Shown: positions 47,157 through 55,364 of the stretch, piece by piece
Numbering within the stretch: the first letter of the stretch is position 1
Layout of the letters: each line of letters begins with the position of its first letter
Assembly: GCF_001956855.1 (NCBI RefSeq)
Contig: NZ_MTHD01000003.1
Coordinates: 434,001-498,000 of the forward strand
DNA length: 64,000 bases
From: Azonexus hydrophilus
GTDB lineage: Bacteria; Pseudomonadota; Gammaproteobacteria; Burkholderiales; Rhodocyclaceae
Reading direction: 5' to 3'
Position numbers and translations under genes: made by a program
Notes under the pieces: generated by a model
What the model was told of the DNA's origin: nothing
The model's input: the letters and a program-made list of their open reading frames with translations, nothing else
Databases searched by the model: none

Positions 47157-48575
47157 TCACATTGGGCTCTTGAACTGTGAATGGCTCCTACGAAACCGGG
47201 GATTCTCCGCTTTTGGGGAGTAGGCTACAACCTTCGGATCGATCTCCACTCGCCGGGCCATTACATCGTGCAGTTCCCCAAGTGATGCAACCACGGCAAG
47301 GTCGTTAATGACGTTGCGATAGATTGCACAAAACCCTACCTCGCGGCGCATATCTCTAAGAAACGGTGGAAGTGGCACCTTTAGATCGATGTCTGGAAAG
47401 GGGGGGAGACCGGCCATGCCTCCTATGGCGTTATACACGGTGATGAGCCGGGTAACTGGTACACCTTGGCGGGTCTTGACGGAATACTTCTCCCGCATTG
47501 AGGCAGATACACGCTGCACCGCAGCAGTGAGTTTTTCGAGCCTGCGATTGCCTTGGGCCAATGACTGATCGTGGAATGCTTCGTGAAGTTCGTTTAACTG
47601 AGCACGCGCTTCAACGAAAGGTTTGTCCAATCTGATCTCCTCTAGGGCGTGGATTGCCGCAGAGGGGTCTCCGCATTGCTGCGCGAGCCAAGCAGAGAAC
47701 ACCGGTAAGTCGCATGCTGCGAGTATTGGCGAGCCTGCGGTGTGGACCTCCGCAATATCTCTGCTGAGTGACATCGAAACTTGCTTGACGAGTCGTCGAG
47801 GAAAATCCGCATGGTATTGAAAGCGCTGCGCGATGTAGTGCTGTTGGTAGGCTTGACGAATCGGATAAAGAAACGAGTCTGCTTTAAGGTGTGCTGCCGC
47901 GAGGGTATAGAAGATAGCTCTGTTCGCGATCCAAACTAGCGATGCAACGAAGGCGGGAATTGCGCCGCTAACTGGCCCGGTTTCGCCGATCCCCCAACGC
48001 GCATCAGGCACCTTGTAGTCCTTGGTAATAGGATTTCCATACCGGTCAACCAGTTCGACATCCGGCTTTATCCATTGTCCGGCATTCTTGGCATCACCAA
48101 GCTCTTGGAAAATGGCAGTAGCGACGGCCCCATATTTGCGGAATTCTTGGCTTCCTTCCTCCGCAAGCACCTTCAAGGTAAGGTGGTAGATACTGCTCCC
48201 GATATCCCATGTGCAAACCATGTGGGACTGAAGTAATTCAAAAAGCGCTTGGAACTCGTTATTAGCAAAGTTCCCTCCATGAATCTTCGGTCGAATACCT
48301 GCTGCAATGGTGTCGGCCGTGGCTGCGACTTGCTGTAGCCCAAGAGCAGCCGGATCGATGTGCGTTACCTGAGGGAACGCTTGGCGCCGGCCTTCACGGA
48401 GGCCTGGGATGTAGTCATCTATGACTGCCAAGTCGTCATAGAAAAGTCGCGCCTGAACGAAGTTCTCGAAAGCCACCAGATCGACATCTATCGAATCTGT
48501 ACTCCTTGACGGCGCTTGTCCAAGAATGCGCTGAACGCCAGTCAAAGTCGCGTTGTCTGTAAGGGCTGTGGTCAT
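47157..48575 (-). CDS. Unrecognised protein, 472 residues
   Basis: No family recognised. The protein is soluble and mostly helical by appearance, with a Trp/Ala-rich segment VASLVWIANRAIFYTLAAAH in the middle, and the C-terminal region RRSHSQFKSPM. It contains conserved-looking GNFANNEFQALFELLQSH and an SGAIPAFVASL stretch. ATG 48575 is used; a GTG 42 bases upstream (MGKYQFNN...) is possible. Codon use and GC content are lower than in flanking genes, suggesting horizontal acquisition together with viaA/ravA/NYN. About 420 bases separate it from viaA, so it may be an independent unit. Confidence 0.6.
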   Translation of the reverse strand: MTTALTDNATLTGVQRILGQAPSRSTDSIDVDLVAFENFVQARLFYDDLAVIDDYIPGLREGRRQAFPQVTHIDPAALGLQQVAATADTIAAGIRPKIHGGNFANNEFQALFELLQSHMVCTWDIGSSIYHLTLKVLAEEGSQEFRKYGAVATAIFQELGDAKNAGQWIKPDVELVDRYGNPITKDYKVPDARWGIGETGPVSGAIPAFVASLVWIANRAIFYTLAAAHLKADSFLYPIRQAYQQHYIAQRFQYHADFPRRLVKQVSMSLSRDIAEVHTAGSPILAACDLPVFSAWLAQQCGDPSAAIHALEEIRLDKPFVEARAQLNELHEAFHDQSLAQGNRRLEKLTAAVQRVSASMREKYSVKTRQGVPVTRLITVYNAIGGMAGLPPFPDIDLKVPLPPFLRDMRREVGFCAIYRNVINDLAVVASLGELHDVMARRVEIDPKVVAYSPKAENPRFRRSHSQFKSPM

Positions 48576-48993
48576 GGTTTGTGAAGTAAAACTGTTATTG
48601 AATTGATATTTCCCCACGGATTATGCGCGCGGTATCCAATGCAAGGTAACGAAACTACCGTTCCATAGCGCCTGTATACGAACTCCAATACTCGAAAGCG
48701 AGATGGGCGAATGTCCGCTTTCGGGATAGCATCCCGACGGACCGCTCCTGGCCGATTGTACTCATTGGGCATTTTGTCCGAAAGCGGTCTGTGGCAACAT
48801 CGCGACCAACGGCGAGCGGCTGCTTGCGGGAGCGCATCCCCAAAGGCAGTCTTCAGCCAGGAGTTGCCGCACGACGTTTCCACAATGCAGCCATTCAAAC
48901 GCCTGCGCTACTCCCTAAGTGGCCAGAATAGCGAATCCCATGCATCGCCAATGCTGTAGTTCATCTTGTGATTGCAGCAATTACAGCCACAAA
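48576..48993. other. Non-coding gap between the 472-residue protein gene and viaA
   Basis: 418 bases with only short, unsupported open frames. Fragments such as GGGCGAATGTCCGCTTTCGG near 48706 look like decayed members of the same family as the flanking repeats, but the match is weak. No terminator or promoter was clear. Confidence 0.45.
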
Positions 48994-50487
48994 CTATTGA
49001 ACACTCGCTTTTTCGATTATGTTTCGCTCAAAACTTACCAGTTCATGAATACGACTGGTTCGCGGGTCATAAACCCATTCATTGTCAAAAAACGTTTTCA
49101 GGCGATGGGACATGTAGCAGTTCCCCACAACAAGCGAGTGAAAACGGTTCCCGTCAAGTCGTCGGCCTTCTATTCGGCTTAGCGAATATTCTGGCAGTTC
49201 GGACATAATGAAATCGGAAACGATCAGCAGATCTGCGTTTTTGTAAGCATCCTCTTCCATCTTATCCAATGCGTGCTCAAGGGCTGGAGCAACATCAGTG
49301 CCTCCGTGAAATGACATCCCTAGAAAGCGTAGCAGGGATTCCATGCCGATATCTGCACTCAAATCCAAAGTGTAGATACCTGTCGAGAAATTGATCAGGT
49401 AACAGGGTCTTTTCTGCTCCCTTGCTTTCGTGGCGAGGAAAAGAGCGACAGCCTTGGCAACAGTCTCGGGCGTACCGTTCATTGATCCGCTGGTGTCGAT
49501 ACAAATAACCATTGGGCCTTGCTTTTCGGCTTCTTTAATACTTCGCTCTTCTTCTGTTTCCACATGCCTATGAATGTTTTGAATACCGTTCATATCAAAG
49601 CACATAAGACTGGATTCGACATATTTCAGGTCGAATAGGATGGCAGTGTCAGGGTCTGCAAGTAGCGCAAGTTCAGAGGGCAACACATGTTCAAGATCAC
49701 GCCCGAGCCGGATGCCGATAATTTCCTCCCGTGAGTTGATGTCAGGAAGGTTTGCTTGAACAGGAGTGACGGACCTGACGCGCTCAATTTTTTCCGACAG
49801 TTCAATTTGTCGGATTTTTCCCAAGAGTTCGCACAACGTCCTGATACCATTATCTTCCGCAAGGTATTTTGCCCATCGCTCGAATTGCTGGATGTCCTGA
49901 GCAGTGAGACTCCCCTTGGACAGGTCAAGCAAGAGGCCCGTATCTAGGCCAAGCTCTTGAAGCCGCTCTCGCAAGCTCTTCAATGAGCGCAATATTTTTT
50001 CGAGTTCTACCATGAGAGCAGCCCGGCGTGCCTCGATTTCTCGAAGTTCCCATTCCGTACGAACTCGATCCATTCGCTTTTGCCATTCATTCAACAAGAG
50101 GCGGATGCCAATTGAGGTGTCGTCAGCGCGCTTTTGGGCAATGGGCGTTTTCGGCGTTTTTGATTTGAACTGACCTCGCCAAAACGATTCGTTAGCGGGA
50201 TGCCCAGTTTCCTTGCAGAAATCCATGTACCCATCCACAGCCTTAGCAAGGTCGCTCTCGGAAATGGCTGGGTTTTGCAGGCGATTGTGCCAGTCGAAAA
50301 AATCTTGTTCTTGCGATAAGAAAGGAAATCTCGAATCGAGAATGGACGTAGTCGCCAACTCCCATTCCCTGATTCGATCAGTGACGTGGCTACGGATGGC
50401 ATTCGAACTGGCCAGCAATGGTGAATAGGAAGAGCCTATCTCGTCGCGGATGCTTTCTGACGCGATTACGATTGGGCTTATCGGCAT
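48994..50487 (-). CDS. viaA: von Willebrand A domain protein ViaA
   Basis: 497-residue partner of the AAA+ ATPase RavA. Long helical N-terminal part (to about 310) followed by a vWA domain with MIDAS motif CIDTSGSMNGTPE, FSFHGGTD threonine/aspartate loop and LIVSDFIM. ViaA of E. coli (483 residues) has the same layout, and interacts with fumarate reductase and complex I and affects aminoglycoside uptake. ATG 50487 overlaps the ravA stop by 10 bases, as in ravA-viaA operons. The genes are AT-richer than the surrounding chromosome. Confidence 0.9.
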   Translation of the reverse strand: MPISPIVIASESIRDEIGSSYSPLLASSNAIRSHVTDRIREWELATTSILDSRFPFLSQEQDFFDWHNRLQNPAISESDLAKAVDGYMDFCKETGHPANESFWRGQFKSKTPKTPIAQKRADDTSIGIRLLLNEWQKRMDRVRTEWELREIEARRAALMVELEKILRSLKSLRERLQELGLDTGLLLDLSKGSLTAQDIQQFERWAKYLAEDNGIRTLCELLGKIRQIELSEKIERVRSVTPVQANLPDINSREEIIGIRLGRDLEHVLPSELALLADPDTAILFDLKYVESSLMCFDMNGIQNIHRHVETEEERSIKEAEKQGPMVICIDTSGSMNGTPETVAKAVALFLATKAREQKRPCYLINFSTGIYTLDLSADIGMESLLRFLGMSFHGGTDVAPALEHALDKMEEDAYKNADLLIVSDFIMSELPEYSLSRIEGRRLDGNRFHSLVVGNCYMSHRLKTFFDNEWVYDPRTSRIHELVSFERNIIEKASVQ

Positions 50488-52019
50488 AGCTCTTCAAGCC
50501 GTTCGCAATCCTTGATACGGAGTTTCAAGCTTTCAACCTGCTCAGAAATGCCGAGAATCGCCAGATTGGTTTTTTCGGTTGGCACAAAAAGAGAAGCAAG
50601 CTCAGATTCAATTTTTGAAAAATTATTGGTTACTATTTCTAATGCTGATAGAAGCTGAGACTTGATTTCAGAAACTGATTTGGATAGTGCCGCAATAAGC
50701 CGCTGGTTGACACCTTCTTTTTTATCTCCTTTTTTAATCAGGATGGCTGGCGTGAAATTGACGGAATCTCTGTTCTGTATATATTGAACCTTACACGACC
50801 CTTGCCCATCGAAAGAGCATTCGATTTCTCGAATCACATTGCCCGATATATCCACGGGCGTGAAGGGGGTTTGGGATTTGATTTTTTCACATGAAAGGTA
50901 AATCAACTTACTTGAGTTGTAGTGTCCTGAGCGAGGAAAATTTGGGGCGAATTTAAAGAACTCTTTTCCCTGTATTTTTTCTGTCTTGTATATGTCTGAC
51001 GAATGAAATAGCTCCTCGGATATTTCTTGCTCGAGGGTTTCCTTTTTTCGGTCAATATCGGCCAAGCTATATTCACTATTAATTCCCGATGCCTTTACCG
51101 CCTCCATGACAATATCCGTCACTGCCTGATGATTTTTTTCTTCCGTCCAAAGGCAATGCTGCAATAGCAACGCATCGCTATGGTTGGTTGCCATTCTTCC
51201 ATTAAAGAACGCCGCAGCCTTCATCAATATGGCAGCGCGTTGCCAACGCCGATCAGATACGTAAATCGCGGTCGACTCATCCAACTTCGCCAGTTTTTCA
51301 CGGATCAGATGAATGATCGTCAGTGTTTCTGAGGACAGCGCGACTGAGTGGATTTGTTGCTGCCAAGCATCCCATTCGTCAGATTTAATGCGAAGCTCCT
51401 CAGAAACATTAGCCTCTGCCGAACTAGGTTTACTGTTCAGTAAGAACTCGAAATGTTGCAGCTCACCGATGGGCTGAACCATCAAGCGGACAATGAAACG
51501 ATCATATAGCGCCTCTAGCCCTTGGTTGATGTCTGGCGTTTCATTTGATGCAGCAAGTAATGCCTTGAGCGGCACTTGCTCTATGGTTTCACCATTCTTG
51601 AATATCCGTTCGTTGATGAGTGTCAGAAGGGTATTCAGGATTGCAGGACTGGATTTCCAGATCTCGTCGAGAAAGGCGAAATCTGCTTTCGGGAGATAGG
51701 AATCTGTCTTCCGAATATAGTGATCCTCCTTTAATGCCTTGATCGAAACAGGGCCGAATACTTCCTCAGGTGTGCTGAAGCGGTTCATCAAATATTCAAA
51801 GTAGGCCGGTTTATGAAAGGCGCAGGAGAGGCGCCTGGATATCAGGCTCTTTGCTGTCCCTGGTGGGCCATACAGAAATGTATTCTGCCCACAGAGTACC
51901 GCCAGGAGTGAAACAGCAATGATTTCCTCCCGTTCGTACATGCCCGCACTAATTGCTTTGATCAGATGGTCAATTCGGTCTCGCAGGGAATTCGTATCTG
52001 AGGTTTTGTTGTTTCTCAT
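50478..52019 (-). CDS. ravA: MoxR-family AAA+ ATPase RavA
   Basis: 513-residue hexameric AAA+ ATPase. Walker A GPPGTAKSLISRRL, then FEYLMNRFSTPEEVFGPVSI, Walker B LDEIWKSSPAILNTLL and sensor AASNETPDI closely resemble E. coli RavA. The middle region contains PYVSDRRW-like IYVSDRRWQRAAILMKAAAFF, a conserved RavA block, and the C terminus carries the variable LARA-type extension. ATG at 52019 is chosen; a GTG 14 codons upstream is possible. With ViaA it forms a complex linked to respiratory enzymes. No kup or cadA gene is adjacent here. Confidence 0.92.
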   Translation of the reverse strand: MRNNKTSDTNSLRDRIDHLIKAISAGMYEREEIIAVSLLAVLCGQNTFLYGPPGTAKSLISRRLSCAFHKPAYFEYLMNRFSTPEEVFGPVSIKALKEDHYIRKTDSYLPKADFAFLDEIWKSSPAILNTLLTLINERIFKNGETIEQVPLKALLAASNETPDINQGLEALYDRFIVRLMVQPIGELQHFEFLLNSKPSSAEANVSEELRIKSDEWDAWQQQIHSVALSSETLTIIHLIREKLAKLDESTAIYVSDRRWQRAAILMKAAAFFNGRMATNHSDALLLQHCLWTEEKNHQAVTDIVMEAVKASGINSEYSLADIDRKKETLEQEISEELFHSSDIYKTEKIQGKEFFKFAPNFPRSGHYNSSKLIYLSCEKIKSQTPFTPVDISGNVIREIECSFDGQGSCKVQYIQNRDSVNFTPAILIKKGDKKEGVNQRLIAALSKSVSEIKSQLLSALEIVTNNFSKIESELASLFVPTEKTNLAILGISEQVESLKLRIKDCERLEELCR

Positions 52020-52093
52020 GAAGGCACCGTTGTGATGATCTGTTATGGCGACGTAAGCCACATGTTGGTAACTAACGCACGCGAAATTTTTGA

Positions 52094-52894
52094 TTACTTT
52101 GCGCGTAGGTAAAGTTGTTTTTGGGTTTGGCTGCCAGGTGGTAGGCGTTCTTCGGTAATGAACAAATCAGTCTTGGCTTTTACCAAGTCAGATAATTTCT
52201 TGAAGCCATATACCCGAGAATCAAAGTCCGGTTGGAGCTTTGTGAGATAGCTGCCGAAAGTGCCAAGATGAGCCCATCCGCTTTCATCTGAAGATTCCTC
52301 AAGAGCGGAAAGGAGAAAACCCTTGGGAAAAACAGTGGAATCCAGCCCTTCTGGGGTGAGTTTTGCCACCGCAACAGGAATCGCATCAGACTTGTTTGGA
52401 ACCACTTCGGGTTCGGGGGCGGGGCGGCGCAGTACCTCTGTGAGGATAAATTTATTGCACGCATTTCGAAATGCATCAGGGGTTTTCTGTTCACCAAAAC
52501 CCAAAACCAATAGACCTTCTTCTCTAATGCGAGTGGCTAGACCCGTAAAGTCACTATCACTGGTAATCAGGCAGAAGCCATCTAAACGGCGGGTATAGAG
52601 CAGATCCATCGCGTCAATGATGAGTGTGCTGTCCGTCGCATTTTTTCCTGTTGTGTATGCGAATTGCTGGACTGGCTTGATGGCGTATTTCTGAAGAACT
52701 TTTTTCCAGGATGAGCTGTTCGGGGAAGTGAAATCGCCATAAATCCGCTTGACAGAAGCTTCGCCAAACCGAGCCACTTCCGCGAGGATTCCTTCGATAA
52801 CGGCAGCTTGTGCGTTGTCCGCATCGATAAGCACTGCAAGCCGGAGGGTTGGTTCTTCGGATTCAATTTTTGCTACCAGTCGTGGGGAAACCAT
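52094..52894 (-). CDS. NYN (PIN-like) domain protein with OST-HTH/LOTUS domain
   Basis: 266 residues. N-terminal NYN nuclease-like domain with conserved aspartates: LAVLIDADNAQ, GKNATDSTLIIDAMDLL and ITSDSDFTGLA. A C-terminal OST-HTH/LOTUS RNA-binding module is recognisable by LGTFGSYLTKLQPDFDSRVYGFKKLSDLV. Such proteins are proposed RNA-processing or RNA-decay nucleases. It precedes ravA by 75 bases on the same strand and may be co-transcribed with ravA-viaA. Lower GC than the chromosome. Confidence 0.87.
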   Translation of the reverse strand: MVSPRLVAKIESEEPTLRLAVLIDADNAQAAVIEGILAEVARFGEASVKRIYGDFTSPNSSSWKKVLQKYAIKPVQQFAYTTGKNATDSTLIIDAMDLLYTRRLDGFCLITSDSDFTGLATRIREEGLLVLGFGEQKTPDAFRNACNKFILTEVLRRPAPEPEVVPNKSDAIPVAVAKLTPEGLDSTVFPKGFLLSALEESSDESGWAHLGTFGSYLTKLQPDFDSRVYGFKKLSDLVKAKTDLFITEERLPPGSQTQKQLYLRAK

Positions 52895-53087
52895 TGCGCC
52901 GCCTGAGAAATTTTACAGAGTCAAAATCATAGTGCATATACGCTAGGAGTTGCTTAAGCCGTACGACACCGGTTTGAGGATTGCCAACAGTAGCGAGCCG
53001 ATATAACTAATGATCAAGCTTGGAGGATGAACGACCCCTCCAATCGCAAACCTACCGTTCAATCCCCGATGGGATGAGTGTCTCTTG

Positions 53088-53157
53088 TGGGTCGAGAGCA
53101 CGTATTCGCCAGAAGGGAAAGCTGCCGCTCAGGACCTCTCAAGGCTAAGCGGCAGGT
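53088..53157 (-). repeat. Right copy of the inverted repeat flanking the accessory block
   Basis: Reverse complement shares ordered blocks with 46987-47055 (ACCTGCCG, CGGCAGCTT, TTCTGG, GAATAC, TGCT..CGACCC). Inverted orientation relative to the left copy. Confidence 0.55.
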
Positions 53158-53263
53158 AAGCGGCCGATAGCAGCCCGATTGAGCGCCTTATGCCAATGGC
53201 CGGAATGGCCGAATTCCCCGCGTACGTCCTAAGCACTCTCCCAAGTCAATTCAATCCGGAAAA

Positions 53264-53290
53264 ACCGCAAATTTTTGCGGTCGACCGCAG
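53264..53290. repeat. Overlapping palindromes including TGCGGTCGACCGCA
   Basis: An 8-bp stem ACCGCAAA / TTTGCGGT (53264-53281) overlaps the 14-bp palindrome TGCGGTCGACCGCA (53276-53289), which also occurs at 10314-10327. In this non-coding stretch either could be a binding site or a switching hairpin. Confidence 0.55.
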
Positions 53291-53574
53291 AATTCGCGCA
53301 GTTTTGTCATCAGGGCAGCCTCCGCACTAATCCCAACATTATTGGCTGGAATAAGTCGGGAGCTTCCGGCAGAAGACCGTGCGCATCTGCTTGCACTGCC
53401 GTCGCACAGCACGCCGGCCATGATCACCGGGCAGTCGAGATGCCGACCGGCGGGTAGCGCCGGTCTTCGGTCAGGCAGCTAACCGTCTTGCTGCAAATGG
53501 AAGCAACTGCTCCACGCTTGAACAGCGTGCCTGCTGCATCGGATGCTCGCGCGGGACAGGGCGGGGTTCTGGTG

Positions 53575-53590
53575 TTGGCACGGCGCTTGC
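53575..53590 (+). promoter_or_regulatory. Sigma-54 promoter of the SoxYZ-like/metallohydrolase/TonB operon
   Basis: TTGGCACG-GCGC-TTGC is essentially a perfect -24/-12 consensus (GG-N10-GC), placing the transcription start about 30 bases before the ATG at 53631. Confidence 0.9.
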
Positions 53591-53630
53591 GAACTCACTA
53601 CCAAACAGCCCACAGGGCGTGGAGTGAGAC

Positions 53631-54401
53631 ATGAATCTGATGACAGGCATTGCCGCCGTTTTGCTGGCGGTGCTGGCGACTGTCCGGCCTGCGCTGGCCG
53701 GGCAGGACGAGGTCGATCCGCTGGCGTCGCCGCGCTGGGCGGATATGCGCTACCTGTTCCCGGAAGGGGCGACGCTGCGTTTCGATCCGCGGGTCCGGGT
53801 GCTGGCGCCAGCCGTGGCCGAAAATCCGCTGCAGGTGCCGCTTACTGTGGACGCCAGCGAACTCGGGCCGGTCAGTGAGGTGCTGGTTTTTGCCGATTTC
53901 AATCCCATCGTCGAGGTGATGCGCTTTTTTCCGGAGGCAGCACCGGCCTGGCTGGGTTTTCGCATCAAACTGCAGCAATCGACGCCGGTGCGGGCGGCGG
54001 CGCGGACAGCCGATGGTGTCTGGCACGTCGGCGGCACCTGGGTGACCACGGTCGGCGGAGGCTGCACTGTGCCCTCGGCCAAGGCGGGTAGCCCGGACTG
54101 GCAGGCGCGGCTCAATCAGGTCAGCGGCCGGCAGTGGAACAGGGGGGCGCAGGCTGACCGGATCCGGCTGCGCATCGAGCATCCGATGGATACTGGCCTG
54201 GTTGCCGGAATTCCCGCTTTTCACCTGGATCAGGTGGAGTTGCTAGACGCGGCGGGCCAGCGCCTGATGCGCCTGCAACTGCACGAGCCGGTCAGCGAGA
54301 ACCCGGTGTTCACGCTGCGTCGTGGCGCTGTCGCCGGGCCGGTCGAGGTGCGCGGCTACGACAACAACGGTAATGCCTTCCACGCGAGGATAGCGCCATG
54401 A
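53631..54401 (+). CDS. Quinoprotein dehydrogenase-associated SoxYZ-like carrier protein
   Basis: 256-residue exported protein with signal peptide (MNLMTGIAAVLLAVLATVRPALA). It corresponds to a fused SoxY-SoxZ-like carrier: the SoxY half carries the cysteine swinging-arm-type motif VGGGCTVPSA, the SoxZ-like half contains IRLRIEHPMDTGLV and YDNNGNAFHARI. These fusions occur in quinoprotein alcohol dehydrogenase clusters with a zinc metallohydrolase; the substrate carried is unknown. Overlaps the next gene by 4 bases. Confidence 0.88.
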   Translation: MNLMTGIAAVLLAVLATVRPALAGQDEVDPLASPRWADMRYLFPEGATLRFDPRVRVLAPAVAENPLQVPLTVDASELGPVSEVLVFADFNPIVEVMRFFPEAAPAWLGFRIKLQQSTPVRAAARTADGVWHVGGTWVTTVGGGCTVPSAKAGSPDWQARLNQVSGRQWNRGAQADRIRLRIEHPMDTGLVAGIPAFHLDQVELLDAAGQRLMRLQLHEPVSENPVFTLRRGAVAGPVEVRGYDNNGNAFHARIAP

Positions 54402-55336
54402 AGCGCTGGTTGTCGGGCTTTCTTGTGCTGCTTGCCGGGGCTGCCGGGGCTGCCGATTTCGATTACGGGCTCAAGGCGCAGCGGGTTGCCGATGGTGTCC
54501 ATGCGTTTATCGGCAAGACCGAGGACTTTACGCCAGCCAACGGTGGCAACATCGTCAATACCGGTTTCATCGTCGCGCCGGGCGGCATCATCGTCATCGA
54601 CAGTGGACCGTCGCGCCGCTACGGCGAGCAGATGCGCCGGGCGATTGCCGCCGTGGATCAGCGGCCACTGGTGCTGGTCATCAACACCCATCATCATCCC
54701 GACCATTTTCTCGGCAACCAGGCCTTTGCAGGCGTGCCGCTGGCGGCGCTGCCGGGCACCATCAAGGGTATTGGCGAGGAGGGCAATGCCTTTGCTGAAA
54801 ACCTTTTTCGCCTGACCGGCGACTGGATGCAGGGTACTGAAGTCGTGGTTCCCGGGCAGGCGCTGCGGGCCGGCCACCAGGAAACTGCCGGGCGCCGCCT
54901 GCGCCTGCTGGCACTGGCCGGACATACCGAGGCCGATCTGGCGATTTACGACGAAACCAGCGGCGTGCTGTTCACCGGGGATCTCGGTTTTTTCGAGCGG
55001 GCGCCGACGACACCGCACGCTGATGTCGGCCGCTGGCTGGCGGCACTCGATGCGCTGGAGGCGATCACCCGCGAGCCGGGTTTCCGGGCGATCGTTCCCG
55101 GGCATGGGCCGGTGGCGCGCGATGCCGCGCCGCTGCGGCAGACCCGCGCCTGGTTGAACTGGCTGCAGATGGCCCTGCGCCGTTCGGCGGAAGAGGGGCT
55201 GGACATGAACGAGACGATGGCACGCGCGATCCCCGCCGAGTTTGCCGTGCTACCGCTATCCGCCAGTGAATACCGGCGCTCGGTCGGCCATCTGTTCCCG
55301 GGGGTCGAGCAGGAAATTCTCGAACCGGCACGTTGA
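54398..55336 (+). CDS. Quinoprotein relay system zinc metallohydrolase (MBL fold)
   Basis: 312-residue exported MBL-fold protein (signal peptide to about AGAA). Zinc ligands are in NTHHHPDHFLGN (His98, His100, Asp102, His103), ALAGHTEADLAI, FTGDLGFFE and VPGHGPVA. Together with the SoxYZ-like carrier this matches the quinoprotein-associated relay system; it may process the carrier-bound group like SoxB/SoxH relatives. The gene overlaps the SoxYZ-like stop (ATGA) and precedes the TonB receptor by 28 bases. Confidence 0.87.
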   Translation: MKRWLSGFLVLLAGAAGAADFDYGLKAQRVADGVHAFIGKTEDFTPANGGNIVNTGFIVAPGGIIVIDSGPSRRYGEQMRRAIAAVDQRPLVLVINTHHHPDHFLGNQAFAGVPLAALPGTIKGIGEEGNAFAENLFRLTGDWMQGTEVVVPGQALRAGHQETAGRRLRLLALAGHTEADLAIYDETSGVLFTGDLGFFERAPTTPHADVGRWLAALDALEAITREPGFRAIVPGHGPVARDAAPLRQTRAWLNWLQMALRRSAEEGLDMNETMARAIPAEFAVLPLSASEYRRSVGHLFPGVEQEILEPAR

Positions 55337-55364
55337 AACAGCCATTATTACAACCGGAGACAAA

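Larger units (their letters stand above)
52895..53630. other. Large non-coding region right of the accessory block
   Basis: 736 bases without a supported gene. It contains the right repeat (53088-53157), two overlapping palindromes (53264-53290) and, at its end, a consensus sigma-54 promoter (53575-53590) for the SoxYZ-like operon. Short open frames here have no supporting features. Confidence 0.55.

Noticed and set aside
46915..47223. 102-codon plus-strand frame left of the accessory block
   Set aside because: Spans the repeat and overlaps the end of the 472-residue protein gene; no coding signals.
48994..52019. MoxR-vWA pair as a vWA-MoxR-type antiphage system core
   Set aside because: The ATPase and vWA protein match RavA and ViaA, a known respiratory/stress pair; only the NYN gene and the unknown gene keep the idea open, and no other defence genes are near.
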